64,000 nt of DNA from Struthio camelus (Eukaryota; Chordata; Aves; Struthioniformes; Struthionidae). Below the pieces are notes generated by a model that did not search any database, was not told the origin of the DNA, and saw only the letters and a program-made list of their open reading frames with translations. A program made the translations under genes and the position numbers. Where the stretch lies: positions 36,125,817 through 36,189,816 of the forward strand of contig NC_090981.1 of NCBI RefSeq assembly GCF_040807025.1. The letters run 5' to 3'. Of the stretch, positions 50,459 through 62,699 are shown piece by piece (position 1 is the stretch's first letter; each line of letters begins with the position of its first letter).

Positions 50459-50930
50459 ATGTCGGCGCTGGAGTGGTTCGCGCACAAGTCGCTGGGCGGC
50501 GGGATCTACTGGATCCAGGAGCGCTTCTACGAGTCGGGCAACCGGGCCAACATCTGGCTGGTGCGGGGCTCGCAGCGCGACGTGGTCATCGACACCGGGC
50601 TGGGGCTGCGCAGCCTCCCGGACTACCTGCAGGCGGCCGGGCTGCTGGGGCCGGCGGCCGGGGCCGAGGCGGAGGCGGAGGCGGGCGGCGGGGGCCGGCG
50701 GCCGCTGCTGGCCGTGGCCACCCACGTGCACTTCGACCACGCGGGCGGGCTGCACCAGTTCGAGGAGGTGGCGGTGCACAGCGCCGAGGCGGGGGCGCTG
50801 CTCCGCGGCGACAACTACGAGGCCGTCACCTGGCTGTCGGACAGCGAGGTGGTGCGGCCGCCGCGGCCCGGCTGGCGCGCCCGCCACTTCCGCGTGCCGC
50901 CCGTGCGGCCCACCCGCATCCTGCAGGAGG
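50459..50930 (+). CDS. MBLAC2: MBLAC2 coding exon 1
   Basis: 472 bases from ATG to LQE plus the first base of a Gly codon, followed by donor GTAAGG at 50931. It encodes the first half of the fold including HVHFDH and is very GC-rich throughout. Confidence 0.95.
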
Positions 50931-53900
50931 GTAAGGGCCGGGCCGGGCCGGGCCGGGCCGCCGCGGGGCCCGCGGGTGCGGGCGGCGGCGGGTTGCGGTG
51001 TCGCGGGCGGGAGGCGCGCGCGGAGCGAAAGGCGGCAGCTGGCGGTGCCAAGGGGCAGCGGATGGGCGAGGCGGAGCGTCGTCCCCTTTCGTCTTCCTCA
51101 TCCTGCCCCCGTCGTTATGCTTCTCCTTGATCGTGCCGCTTCGGAAATAATCATAATCCGGCAGCCTGTCCCGGGGGAGCGGACAGCTCAGCAGCTGATT
51201 GTCTGCAGTTGCGTCCTTTCCTCGGGCGTCGGGCCTGCTCGGTAGCCTGTTGCTTCGCCTTTTCATGAAGAGAAAACAAGCAAAACTATATTAAAGAGGT
51301 CTGTCTCACGATCACTGGTTAGTTGCGCAAGGCATGACAGGGTATGCACGCAGCGGAGCTTACGCCGTTGTTAAAGACGAAACTGTAAATATATAAGCGT
51401 ATGGACACTTAGATAACAGAAGGTGCTTACTGTATACTAGGAAAGAGCAGAGGAAGAAAATCAGTTTGCCTTCTTCCTCAACAGCAAAAACAACAACAAA
51501 GTCATGGAAGGATGGTTTCTAAAATCTGCCAGTTCCAACAATATCGGAAAGAGGTAGTCCCCTAAAGAGGTTCCCCGAGCTGCAGATTTCACTTGGAAAG
51601 AACATGGTACACTTGAAAGAACACTTGAACAACAGTCTGCTAAATAGTTGAAATCTAGAGAAGTTAGATGCATGCTTTTATCTATTTATATTTTACAAAT
51701 CTAGGCACGCTATGTAATTATGTTCTTGCTGTCAGTACAGGAAACTGTATTTTATAGTAATGAACCTCTTGTAGTATAAGCAATTTCTGTAGAACATTTA
51801 TAGTGTTGAGATTTATTTGGATTATTTTCTAGATTTAGTTGGAACAAAAAAAATCTGAGATTACATTTTGAAGATTTATAAAAAGGCCAGTTCTTGTTTT
51901 TTCCAAATGAAGCATTTCTTAAAAGTCCAAAAAGGGCAGAGGATTAAATATTCTACTGGGAATGTAATAAGCACACTGTAGTGAACTATCCTTAAAGACA
52001 GTCCAGGTAGGCCAGTCAGAATTAGGATGAACAATGAACATTGTAAAACTCTCTTTTGCTTTGTCTTGAGATTTATTTTAGTTTGGTAAGAACATTTTAA
52101 TTGTTGATATATGGAAAAAAAGTGTGACTTAAAATAGAGTTAAAATATCCCTATTTATTTTTGTCAAAATGGTATTTTCTTCCTTTTGAATAGCATTTGG
52201 TTGATGTTAGGGGATGTTATCAATAGGTAAAGTTTATGAATTAGGAATACAGGTTATGATGGGGGCTATGATAATAATGGGTGCAGGTGAGAATTCTTAA
52301 AACTTGACAGCAGTCTAGGAAGCAGTGGTTATAGGCTAAAACAGAATATTTTGAAGATGACAAGCTTTAAAGTATATACATTTATTGGTAGCTCTGTAGC
52401 CACCTCTTGGTAGCTTTTCTTTTTTTTATTTTCTTTTCTCTTCCTCTCCTTTTTCCAGATAGAGCTATTTTTGACTGCTCTCATTTCCTTGTTTGAGTGT
52501 GACATCAAATCTTGATAGCATCCCAATTTAAATACAAGAAATGTGTAAACTTCTGAGCTAAATTCATTTTTAAAATGTTTGAATTATCTGGAATCCTGGG
52601 CTCTTCTCCTTACTTCTGTGCTAATACTGCTTTGTTTATGGGGCTCTTGTAATAACTAAACTGATATTTTCAGTTTTGTAGAGTGTGCCGCCTGCTTTGC
52701 AGAGTCTTCAAGCCATCCACAGCCCTCAGCGAGGAACAAAAAAAATGTACAGTAGGCTAGATTCTTGGTTCTGCCAATTCTGAAAGAATTAACAGAGACT
52801 CAGAATTATAGATTAAAAGTACCTTGTGCTTATGAAATCTGTTTGCTTGATAATGCAGGATTATATAGCTATGAAGCAGCTGCTGATGAGAAGATTGCTC
52901 ATATATTGGTCTTCTTTCCCAATGCAGTCTGCCCTTAAGTTTACATATTACCACCTCCAAATTAATTGCTTTTATAAATGTATAATAGAGCAGTCGTTAC
53001 CACTTAAAATTAACAGCAGATTTACTTAGCTGGTTCTCCATCTCTACGCTGACTTACTGCTGAACAATACCAGCTCAGTGGCTAGAAGGATTACAAAGTA
53101 TTTAAGTTTAGGCCAGTGAAACAAACGGCCTAAAGTTAAGCATTCTATGTTTATACCTCTGATTCCACAAGATGAAAAAAGCGTTTGGAAGCCAGTCTTG
53201 CTCCTCCCCCAGCAATGTGAGTTCTGTCCTTGTGCGTTTCAGAAGCAACTGCGGTGCAACTCTGAATTAAGTGAGGGTAAAATTTAATAAACTGTGAAAT
53301 ACTCACTCTGTAAACTTTCACGGGAGACACTAAGATGTGTTCTGTTTGGTTCCTCTTTTATTTCTATTGTATTTCTTTTTCCGTTATTTAATTCTTTAGA
53401 ATGGGAATAGGTTCCCTGGGACATGGGAAATCCCATTAATATCGCCCAAGCCCCTGCTGCCTACTGTTTGTATTTGACTGTTGTCAAATGTATTTTTAAA
53501 AGGCTGCTTTGGCACTGGGCAAGAAAAAAAGCCCCTGTTCCCACTGTTGTGGATACGTAGCACGTATAAACTCTCAACAGCTGCCTAGCTCGTACTTTTT
53601 TGTGATGTTTAATAGGCACAACAAATGCATACGTTTCCTTACCCTATCTGTTTGCAGGGGATGTGATCAGCCTTGGAGACCGACAGCTTACTGTCATGCA
53701 CATGCCTGGTCATTCAAGAGGCAGTATTTGCTTACATGACAAAGACCGGAAGATTCTGTTCAGTGGAGATGTTGTGTACGATGGATCCATGATTGACTGG
53801 CTTCCCTACAGCAGAATAAGTGACTATGTTGCAACCTGCCAGCGTCTCATAGAGTTAGTGGACAGAGGTCTTGTGGAGAAGGTACTCCCCGGGCATTTTA

Positions 53901-54046
53901 ACACCTTTGGAGCAGAAAGGCTGTATCGTTTAGCTTCCAACTACATTTCACAAGCTGGAGTTTGTCACAGAGTTTCCACTTGTGCCATGAGATCCATTGC
54001 AAGCATAGCACTTCGTATTACAAATTCTAGAGCCGCTTCTTCGTGA
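50459..54046 (+). CDS. MBLAC2: MBLAC2, metallo-beta-lactamase domain-containing protein 2
   Basis: Two coding exons (50459-50930 and 53658-54046) join in phase 1 to give 286 residues; the human protein has 279. The start is the first ATG in frame and gives the family N-terminus [20 protein letters not shown]. The metal-binding motif HVHFDH is at 89-94. The further ligands are His176 in MPGHSRG, Asp195 in FSGDVV and His237 in LPGHFN, so all expected zinc ligands are present. VVIDTG at 42-47 is also typical of the fold. MBLAC2 has been reported to be an acyl-CoA thioesterase that is itself S-acylated and membrane associated. The Ala/Glu/Gly-rich linker at about 66-79 is longer and simpler than in mammals and probably accounts for the extra length. 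Confidence 0.96.
50931..53657 (+). other. MBLAC2: MBLAC2 intron
   Basis: 2.7-kb GT-AG intron, with donor GTAAGG and acceptor TTTGCAG. GC-rich at its start, AT-rich after about 51.25 kb. No other gene was recognised in it. Confidence 0.9.
50935..50959 (+). repeat. MBLAC2: (GGGCC)5 tract at MBLAC2 intron 1 donor
   Basis: Five perfect GGGCC units directly overlap the end of the GTAAGG donor. The sense strand could form G-quadruplex or hairpin structures. Confidence 0.9.
53658..54046 (+). CDS. MBLAC2: MBLAC2 coding exon 2 (terminal)
   Basis: 389 bases from acceptor TTTGCAG to TGA at 54044-54046. It encodes [20 protein letters not shown] and on through [23 protein letters not shown] and ASNYIS to the C-terminal [12 protein letters not shown]. 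Very close to the mammalian protein. Confidence 0.95.
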
Positions 54047-56710
54047 CAGTGCATTTTGTGTGATTTATTCCCTGTTGCAAAACCAAATGGCTTGTGAAAG
54101 CATTGAGAAAGGCAAAAGCCGTATGCATTAGTAAAGAGCTGGCAAATTGATATGGATGAGCTGTAAAAATACTCCTTATTTTGCCTACTTTATTCCTATT
54201 TTTTAAAGAAATACATAAGCTAGTAGCTTAGCCAAAGCTACCGTTTTTCTTTCTATTTTTCAGGGCGTGTTTGCACATGTATTGTGATTGCCATTTGACT
54301 GCAATTTGAAATACATTGCTTTATTTTTGATATGATTCTGACAGATACATATGAAATACCAAAATGAAAGGTTTTACATGCCTAAAACTCATGCCTGAAA
54401 CTTTTTTGATGTAGCATTAGGGTAAAGGTTTTATTTGTGTTTAAAAGTATTTTTATGTGGCTGGATTGTAACTTGGCTGTTCGTCCTTCTCCCCCACCAC
54501 AGAGCATTGAGGCTCTACCGTTCCCTTGTCCTACTGCAGACACTGGATTAAACATCTTGTACACTTGTTACCATGGAGTGAATGTAACTTGAACTGTTTA
54601 CCATTTGCATATGAAACGTTCTGGTACTTATATTGTTATGAGAAGTAAAGAGCATTGCATTTGAGTCTATTCGAAAAAAAGTTGAATGCATTGAAAAAAT
54701 GTTAAATGACGTTGTAACTTGCTTATTGGGGTGGAAGTGTGATATTTTTAAAAGTTGTTGAAATGGTTAAAGTTTGTGTATTTATTCTAATAGCTTATAT
54801 ATTTAGCTTCTGTAAAAGGACACTGTCTGATGTTATTTTTGTATATGAACATACATACTTTCCTAACAAGATTGGTTTTTCTCTTAACGTTTTCCTCAAA
54901 CTTAGCAGAGTTTAATCTTACTTGTTTGGCTTTCCCTTTATGTGGAAGCATTTTTTTTTCCCTCTGATGATACCAAATAGAAAGCAAGCTCAAATTATGG
55001 GCTTTAAGGCACGGGGGTTAGAAATTAGTGGTCTTCTCAATAGGCTAAATTCTGATGAGGGGAGAAAAAAAACCTACTTTAGAATCTAGATGCAAAATAA
55101 AAGTATTTTTGATCAAAATTTATGAAGGAGGAGATCTCACATAATATTTTTCTTCTCTTTTCATAGCTGAATGCACTCCTGTTTTTAGTATTTGAATATA
55201 TCCTCCACCAATAGTAGTACTGAGAGGTTGTGACATGCACAGTTCTTGATAGCAGTGCCTATTTCCCTTTATAAGCTGAGGCAAAATTGCAAGTAGGTGG
55301 ACAGATGTAACAATGTCATACTTGGAAGACAGGTTATCACTTGGATCATAGTCTCTCTTTTAGAGAAATCTTAACTATTTTAGTGTATTATTGAGGAATG
55401 TTTAATTAGTGGATAGACTTGTCACAAATGAAGCTAAGAACTATTTATATTGGTCTCATAGGGCCAGAGGAAAAAATGTAGTCAGTCTGGGGTGGAAGAA
55501 GTCATTCAGTGAAGAGGCACAAAAGAAATTTCACATTGTGGTTTTCTTTCTTTCCCTGCTGACTGACACCTGCTGTTATTTAGGTAGCAGTCCCAAATTA
55601 TTCTTGAGGGGCAAGGATTCACAGATGGGCAATCATGCCGATCTGTGGTGGGAAAGCTTACACCAGTTATCTGGATGAGACCATGTGTTACAGCTTACCC
55701 AGAAATAACATTTGATTGAATTTCTGCAAATAAACCACCTGTAGCATAATACCGATACAAATCTTTATGCTCTGTGAAGGCTGTAACAGTATCGGTGATA
55801 CCCACAGTAGACAAGAGATATCTATTCTTTCATAAAGCCCACCAATATTGAACTTAAGTTGATTAAAAAAAAAATTTACCAGTGTTAATTAGTCAAGTGA
55901 GATCACACTAACTTAGTTTTGTGTTGTACAGTTCTGTTTTATTTAATCCAGTCTTAGGAGCCCTAAAACCTGATTCTGCTGTATTGGGAAGCCTAAGCTC
56001 CTATCAGGAGGCTCACAGGCATGCCAATTCAAAAGGAAAGATACTGTCTATCACTTGTGTTTAAATCTGTGCTCAGTTCCAGCTGTGCTCAGTATCAGCT
56101 ACAAGAGCCTTAAATGTTCAGATCACAGGCAAAACACCATGTTAAACCATGCTTAAGCCTATGAAGTCTATGTCAAGGAAGAAACTTGACAATTGCTGTT
56201 ATCTACAAAAATCCCTGGAATATTTCCCAAATCAGCAGTGAGCTTAATGTGAACATAGCCTGGAATGGTATGTTAGTAAACCGCTGCTGTAATCCCATTG
56301 AAAGAAGTTGCGAGTCTTAACATTATTTTTGTACTATCAGAAATTCACTACTAAGTAAATGACATGTTTTAAATATGAAGTAACTGGCTCTGACTATTTT
56401 TGTTTAAGACTACAAAGTTTTAGTCCATAAGAGTTTGACAGTGTCCCTTTAACACTGCTTGCAGTAAGTATTTAAAAGATGTATGTTAAGTTTAAATGTT
56501 GCAACATTTTGGACATTTAGAATTGTTGATTTATTTGTAAAATCTAAATCAATGTATATTACTTCAGTTTTCAGTAGACTGCGGAATTTATGAAAAATTC
56601 ACATGAGAATTTTCTCTAATGTGTCAAGACTTTACTGATGGTGAATAACAGTTTTCACAGAAGAAACATTTTATCATGGATATCATAATAAAAACATTGT
56701 AAACTTATGC
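54047..56710 (+). other. MBLAC2: MBLAC2 3' UTR (probable)
   Basis: AT-rich non-coding sequence after the stop codon. Candidate AATAAA signals are at 55096-55101 and 56687-56692; the second is followed by a GT/T-rich stretch and is preferred. Confidence 0.5.
56687..56692 (+). terminator. MBLAC2: Candidate polyadenylation signal for MBLAC2
   Basis: AATAAA in TCATAATAAAAACATTG, about 2.6 kb after the stop codon. Confidence 0.45.
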
Positions 56711-58276
56711 TGTCTAGTTATAATTTGTAGGCATCTTGAAAAAAACTTTCATTTTAAGTGGATTGCAAGATCTTTAAAAGTTGCTAGCAGTGTTTAGTCT
56801 TCTGAGCAAGAGACTGCATTACAAACTTTCATTTATCACAGATTGATGCTGCAAAGTTTATACAAAACCATGACTAGATGCTACTTAAAAGATATTTTAA
56901 AAGCAATTCTAATTTAGCTTGTGTTGATGGAATTAGCATACAGAAAATTTGGATCTGATGGAATTATTTCTTGGGGATCAGTTTCAGCTTAGGATGACTT
57001 AGATTGTTATTTCCACACAAGGCAGTAGCTAATGATAGCTGTTTACTGTAGCTGAAACAAAAAAAATGGTCACACAGCTTCTGTTTAACAGGTAACTGGA
57101 GCATGAAGCAATGCCTAGCTAATCCATTCTATATAATCTGCTTCTGGAGGCCTGAGTAGTGTGGACCGTGGTGATACATGGATGTGCAAAAACTGGTGTG
57201 TCTGCAAAGGCCTCAAGAGATGGGAACGGGGCCTTCTAGGAATCAGACATCCCTGACTTGGGAGGAGTACTTTTATATTATTTCATTTGGTGCCTAGGGC
57301 AGATCTTGTCTTTTTGATGGAATCACAAAAAAGGCCAGTAACTTTCCTCAGACCTGAATGATCTGTACTAATGGGAGATGCGAAACATTTATTTAAAAAG
57401 AAATAAAATGCAGAGCGAATTTTTTTTTTTAATTCCACTTTTTTTATAGTCAGTAGCCATCACATATTGCACACCAATTTTTGCATATGTATGCGACGTC
57501 CCCTTCTGCTGGAAAGCTTAAAGCACAAAGGAATCAACAGAAGGTGGTTAACTGTTGAAGTTAACTGGTACAGAAGTTAAAGCTTCATGGAGTTTAATGC
57601 CAGTGAATAACAAAAGCAGCTATTTTAATGGAAACCAGCAGAAGAGAAATATGATCATATAAAACCAAGATTAAATGAAGAAAATACATCTGTTAATTCA
57701 TTAAGGATATATTTCCCTCCAGGCAATTGGTAACTGGACTTCAGGGATACCATGGTGGTTCAGTTAATATAACATCTCATTTGTTCTCTTAGGAGTTCCA
57801 CTGTTGAGGTACAGTCTTCAAGTGAATCACTTTCCATATTAGCTCAAATACAATCTTATTTTCAAAACTAGTTTACCTCATTAGATTTTGAATTGTATGG
57901 GATACTAGTGATAGAACTTGGAGGTAACTATGGGTCAACAGAAAATGAATTTACTAGGGAAATCATAATGAAGTAATTAATAGGGAAATAAAGCAATTAC
58001 ATGAAGATAATTTTAAACTATGAGGAAGGTAGTTTTATATAAAGAATAAAAAATTGAGGCAGTTACAATGAGATGTTTCCAGTAAAGAAAATTAGTCAAA
58101 ATTAAACATAAAAGCAGAAGGCACCTTATCAATATAAAATAGAACTAACCTGATGTGTCTCACCACCATTTTAGAAAATTATATATTGTATTCCATTTCT
58201 CCAATAGAGTGTCCACCTTTGCAAGTATCATCATAAAAATAATCATTTACATTGTTTCCACAACTATATCAATTTA
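56711..58276. other. Intergenic stretch downstream of MBLAC2
   Basis: AT-rich; no exon or repeat family recognised. Confidence 0.5.
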
Positions 58277-59543
58277 TGTTGTCAGTGTTAGGAGCTGCCA
58301 GATTGGGTAGCCTTACAGAGGCAAGGCTGCCACAGCTCCATGTCACCAGATCCGGCCAGTAGCAAGGCTGAGCACGTACTCCCAAAAGGCACACACACAC
58401 ACAATGTGTATACACATACACACAGCTGGCCACACAGTTCAACACAGACAGAAACACTCAGCACTTGCACAAACACAAACAGTAGCAATGGCACTCCTCC
58501 TTTTCCTCTCTCTAGCAAGTCAGGATGTAGATCTGCTAGTAGGAAATACATGGATATATACGTGCATGTATACAACATGGATGCCTCCAGTAACTGCTCT
58601 TAGACACTCAGCCCACCCATAAGCTGCCCCGGGTCCCTGCTCTCCCCTGCAGCAGGCACCTGGGCACGTGAGCCCCCAAGGCCTGCTGCCCCAGTTGCTG
58701 GTACAGACCTCCTTGCTCAGAAACATAAATGAACACCCCCCAGACACACACGCACACTATGGATCCCCCTGTAACTTAGACACTATCTACCCGGTAACTG
58801 TCGCCTTGGGTTGCCTCACAGACAGGCACATGCAAACAGGTCTCTTAGTTGACCCGCAGATCCCATAATCGTCCCAGTAGCTCGCTTGGGCCTCCTGATG
58901 CCTTGCAGATCCTCTGGTCTCTCCAATATCCAGCCCAGACTTAAGGCAGCTTTGATACCTTGCTCTCAAGCCTCTTACTCTACTTGCCAGCTAGTTTAGC
59001 TTGATATTCACTAGCAATCACACCGGCATATGTACCCACATAATATGCACACACTCTGGTCTCTCCAGTTGCTGGCACTGCAGAGGCAAAGGCCCCTATG
59101 ACCTGTGGTCTCCACTCCAGTTGCTGGCACGTAGACCTCCATACACACCCATGCATACAGAATAAAGAGTCCCCTCACCCAGAAAAATAGTTAGAAATGG
59201 AGTTGGGTAACAATATAGGACAGTGATCAAGCACCAGGCATGGCCAGACAAGCGTATGTTTTTATACACAATCAGCCCTTTTATCTTCTTATCCATTTTC
59301 CCCACATGTGGTCCTCCCTGCCACCTTGATTCCTCCCTTTTCCTGCATTTGGTTCCTCCCCTAAACATCCCATAATAAGTCTTGTACAAGCTCAAGATGC
59401 TCTTCCTTTGCATCCCATAACAAGTCTTACACCCTTGTAGGTAGAAACGCCTTCAGCCTGAAAGGTGATCAGGAGAGCCTTTCCCGTTCTCACCTTGACA
59501 GGTTTCACGCCCAGACAATGGGGCTGCTTGCCTGTCTGTGACA
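58277..59543. mobile_element. Unclassified repeat element with internal repeats, possible solo LTR
   Basis: This 1.27-kb block is clearly GC-richer than its flanks and has internal repeats. CCAGTTGCTGG occurs at 58691, 59065 and 59117, and weaker relatives occur near 58345 and 58874. CATCCCATAA-AAGTCTT is repeated at 59366 and 59411. The plus strand starts TGTTGTCAG at 58277 and the block ends GTCTGTGACA at 59543, so on the minus strand it begins TGTCAC and ends GACAACA, as LTRs do. A minus-strand TATAAAAA lies at 59259-59266. No clear target-site duplication was found, and no polymerase or envelope gene is present. Orientation and family are uncertain. Confidence 0.45.
58389..58432. repeat. 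CA-rich microsatellite
   Basis: GGCACACACACACACAATG followed by TACACATACACACAG, inside the unclassified element. Confidence 0.85.
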
Positions 59544-62500
59544 GCCCAGGGAGGAACTATTTCTCAGATGAGATTATTGGGGTTCCCCGCTTGGCATTGT
59601 TCCTCTACCCTCCTTGGTGTCCATGGAGATAAGCCTTTTCTCAACCTAAGCGTCAATACTAATCAAGATGATAGGCTGTCATCTTTTCAAAGTGCTGCCC
59701 AACTATTTATTCATTATTCCCCATTACACATCTGGGAACAGGGGACCCATTTTCTAGAGGAAATTAGGCATCTCCACTGACATCTGAGTTCTGTAAATTG
59801 TGACAGTCTGCAACATGCAGATCTCAGTTTTGAAGAAGGGTATGCAAAGTCTTTCACTGTTATCAAGGGTCAGTAATAAGTCCAGATGCACATGAAGATT
59901 TAGCTGCATTGGGTCACAACAGCACAAGATGAAAGACTTCATCGCCCTACGTTCAAGCATTTCTCCTGTTGCCCTAACTCCATGCCCCAGTTTGAAGTGG
60001 AATCACAGTAAGACTGCCAGGTGTCAGTAGAATCCATCATAGCTCACTACTAGTTTCTCAATGAATGGGTTTGCCTACAAGTTGAAGAAAGTTGTTTCGT
60101 ACACTGTTTTTTTGAGAAGTGTGAAAATAATCATATTCAATATGATAATTTGTAGTAGCAATAAGAATGAATTTTTCATTGATATTCAGCAGTTAAGAAC
60201 ATAGATTTGCTTTGCAGATGAGGAGTCAAATGCTTCATTGCAGTTATGACAGCTACAAGATACAGGACTGAAAAAGGCCACCTTGAGGTCATCCAGTCCA
60301 TCCTCATGCACAGAAGCAGAATATTTGCCTAAAACCTGAGGTTTGCAGGTCTGTCTGCCCCCACTCTTCCAATACCTTTTCACTTTCTAGTCCTTTAACT
60401 ACCTCATTTTTTGCCCTTTCTGTTACCAACTTTTTCTGCCCACATCCTGCTCCTGTCTCTTCTCTCCTACAACCTCTGCTGCTACCCACTCCCACCTACC
60501 CTGACTTCTGTCTGATGACACCTCCTCATCAACCTGATCATCCCCACCACCCTCTCCCCCCTCTTTCTCACTTGGAGGAATAGATGTGTTCTTCTTAATA
60601 ACGTTCTTCAGCACCAACCTCTGGAACAACTGACCTGGAGTGCAAGCCAAGAAACCTGACAGATTACATGGCAAGAATAGCCCTGTGATTTACCAACCCA
60701 TGATGATGGTGATGCCACAAATGCCTTATTGCTTGTAGGTTTTTCTTCATATTCAGTCCAAGTTTCCCTTGACCACAAATTAAGCTGTTACTCTTGGATA
60801 CAATATACTTACCTTTTACATAGCAGAGAAAGGTTCTCATCTCCTATAAGTCTTTGTATGTCATGCTTGCTAAGATTAATACCTTTGCTTTCCTTCCTCC
60901 AAATCATTCCACTTTGTTTACTTCTTTCTTAAAGTATGCTCTGCAAAACTGGGCTTAGTAGTCTACTGAAGTCTCATTAGCTCCAAACACAATAGAATAG
61001 GTTCATCCTTGCCTTACATATTGGCATCCTTCCTAATATATGATTTTTTTTGATTCAAATTCATATTTCTGGCCTAATGCAATCTTCATGCTCTTTTCTG
61101 TAATAGTATTTTTTACCCAATTATTTCCCATTTTGCATTTCTCCATTTTGGTTTTCTCCTATGAAAGGCAGCGCTTTCAATTTGTTTTCATTCCACTTCA
61201 TATTACTGGTTCCAGATTACCTTGCCAATTTAGCAAAATCATTTTAATTCTGATCCTGTCTTCCACCATGCTTAAAACTCCTCTTAACCTGTGTGTGGAG
61301 AATTTACACATCTGACCTTCTCACAGCTTAGCAGGTAGGGAAGCAAGCCAGAGAGTTTAAAAAGGTTCCTGCAGTCACAAAGAATATCTTTGCAGAAGTA
61401 AGAACAGTATTCAAGCTGTCACAAAGTTTTCTATCTCTATGCCTTCATCTGCTATTCAGCTTATCTTTTGGTCATGTGAAAAGGATTTCTTTACAGCACT
61501 CAGTGTTTTGGTTCATTCTTTGACACCTGCAGTAGTTATGAAAAACAGTTTTTATTTTTAAACATTTAAATTCAATCTAATTCCAGTTTCTCACTGGTTA
61601 TATACAATTTCTATTTACAGCAACTATGAATCTTTTGCATTATTTTTGCCATATCAAACTACACCTTACAGATCATAACAGAAGCTACATTATGTGGTAG
61701 CTCTCTCAAACAATCAGAGAACCTTTATATAAAATCTTCCTTTTAATACATGTGAAAATGAAACATCAGTTACTTCAATACTACACTGTCTCACTTTACT
61801 TTTACATCAGAGAACATCTATTTGTCATCACCTCACTATGAAAGAAAAAATAAGATGTTCCTGCTAAAGAGAAAATTCTTAGGTGCAGCAGAAAAAGCAT
61901 CCTTAGTGTTGAATTCCGAATTGTACATTATATGAATAGAGCTCAGAAGGAGCTTCAATACAAGTGCTGCTAAAGCCTAGTGTAAAACCTTGCCCTTTAA
62001 GAAAAGCAGAGATCTGCAACCACAGGAAATTAAAAATGGAGATCTTTTAAGACAGAGAGAAGGAAGGGGATAAGGATGAAAAAGAAGACAGTAAAGGAAG
62101 AATTATGAATATTAGCTTTTAACAGCTAGAACTAAGAATTCAACTAACACCATGTCAAGTTATTATTTATATTTTTAACTAATGCATGGATTGCTGTATT
62201 AACAATTTCAATAATAAGTACCTCTTATGTCTTAAGAATTCAGCCAAATTTCATCCAAAGTGCATGCTTCTTCAGTGCTTTCATGTCCAGATTGAATCAG
62301 CAAGCACAGGAACACATAGAACTGAAAAGTAATCAGAAAACAATTGGTGTTATTTAAAGTTCAGATAAAACCTAAGTTTAAAATATTCTATACAGGTTTG
62401 GTTGGTGGAAACCTATTTTATCTTAAACTGTATTTATACTGCACACACTGTTGTAGCACAGGGATAGCCAGGCTAGTTTAAAAGTCCTCTGAGGTGCATA

Positions 62501-62690
62501 ATTAGCACAGATAACTCTGTAACATGCTGTTAAACTGCTTTGCTACCTGAACTAGCTTATACATTAACATCACAGTGCTTTGTGTAGTGCAATCATACTG
62601 CCAAGCCAATTAATACTTCCATAAACTATGTACAGGTAGAAAATCTTATCTCTGTTCCTCTCCTATATTCCTAAATAAACCTAACAGAAA
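59544..62690. other. Intergenic stretch, nothing coding recognised
   Basis: Mostly AT-rich, with a pyrimidine-rich block at about 60350-60590. A CR1-like fragment may lie near 60240-60330. No gene was recognised. Confidence 0.5.
60240..60330 (-). mobile_element. Possible CR1 fragment
   Basis: On the minus strand GGACTGGATGACCTCAAGG resembles the CR1 3' phrase GGACTAGATGATCTCCAGAG. The match is short and the rest of the element cannot be followed with certainty. Confidence 0.35.
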
Positions 62691-62699
62691 GTCACTACT

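Larger units (their letters stand above)
50010..51110. promoter_or_regulatory. Shared CpG island, bidirectional promoter of POLR3G and MBLAC2
   Basis: About 1.1 kb of very GC- and CpG-rich sequence. The plus strand is C-rich up to about 50.3 kb and G-rich after about 50.4 kb, as expected for divergent transcripts that are each G-rich on their own sense strand. Sp1-type CCGCCC/GGGCGG boxes lie near 50360-50400. A non-coding POLR3G exon on the left and MBLAC2 coding exon 1 on the right fit this midpoint. Confidence 0.75.

Noticed and set aside
49863-51245. 460-codon plus-strand open frame across the shared CpG island
   Set aside because: Out of frame with MBLAC2 and made of Arg/Pro/Ala; high GC removes stop codons by chance.
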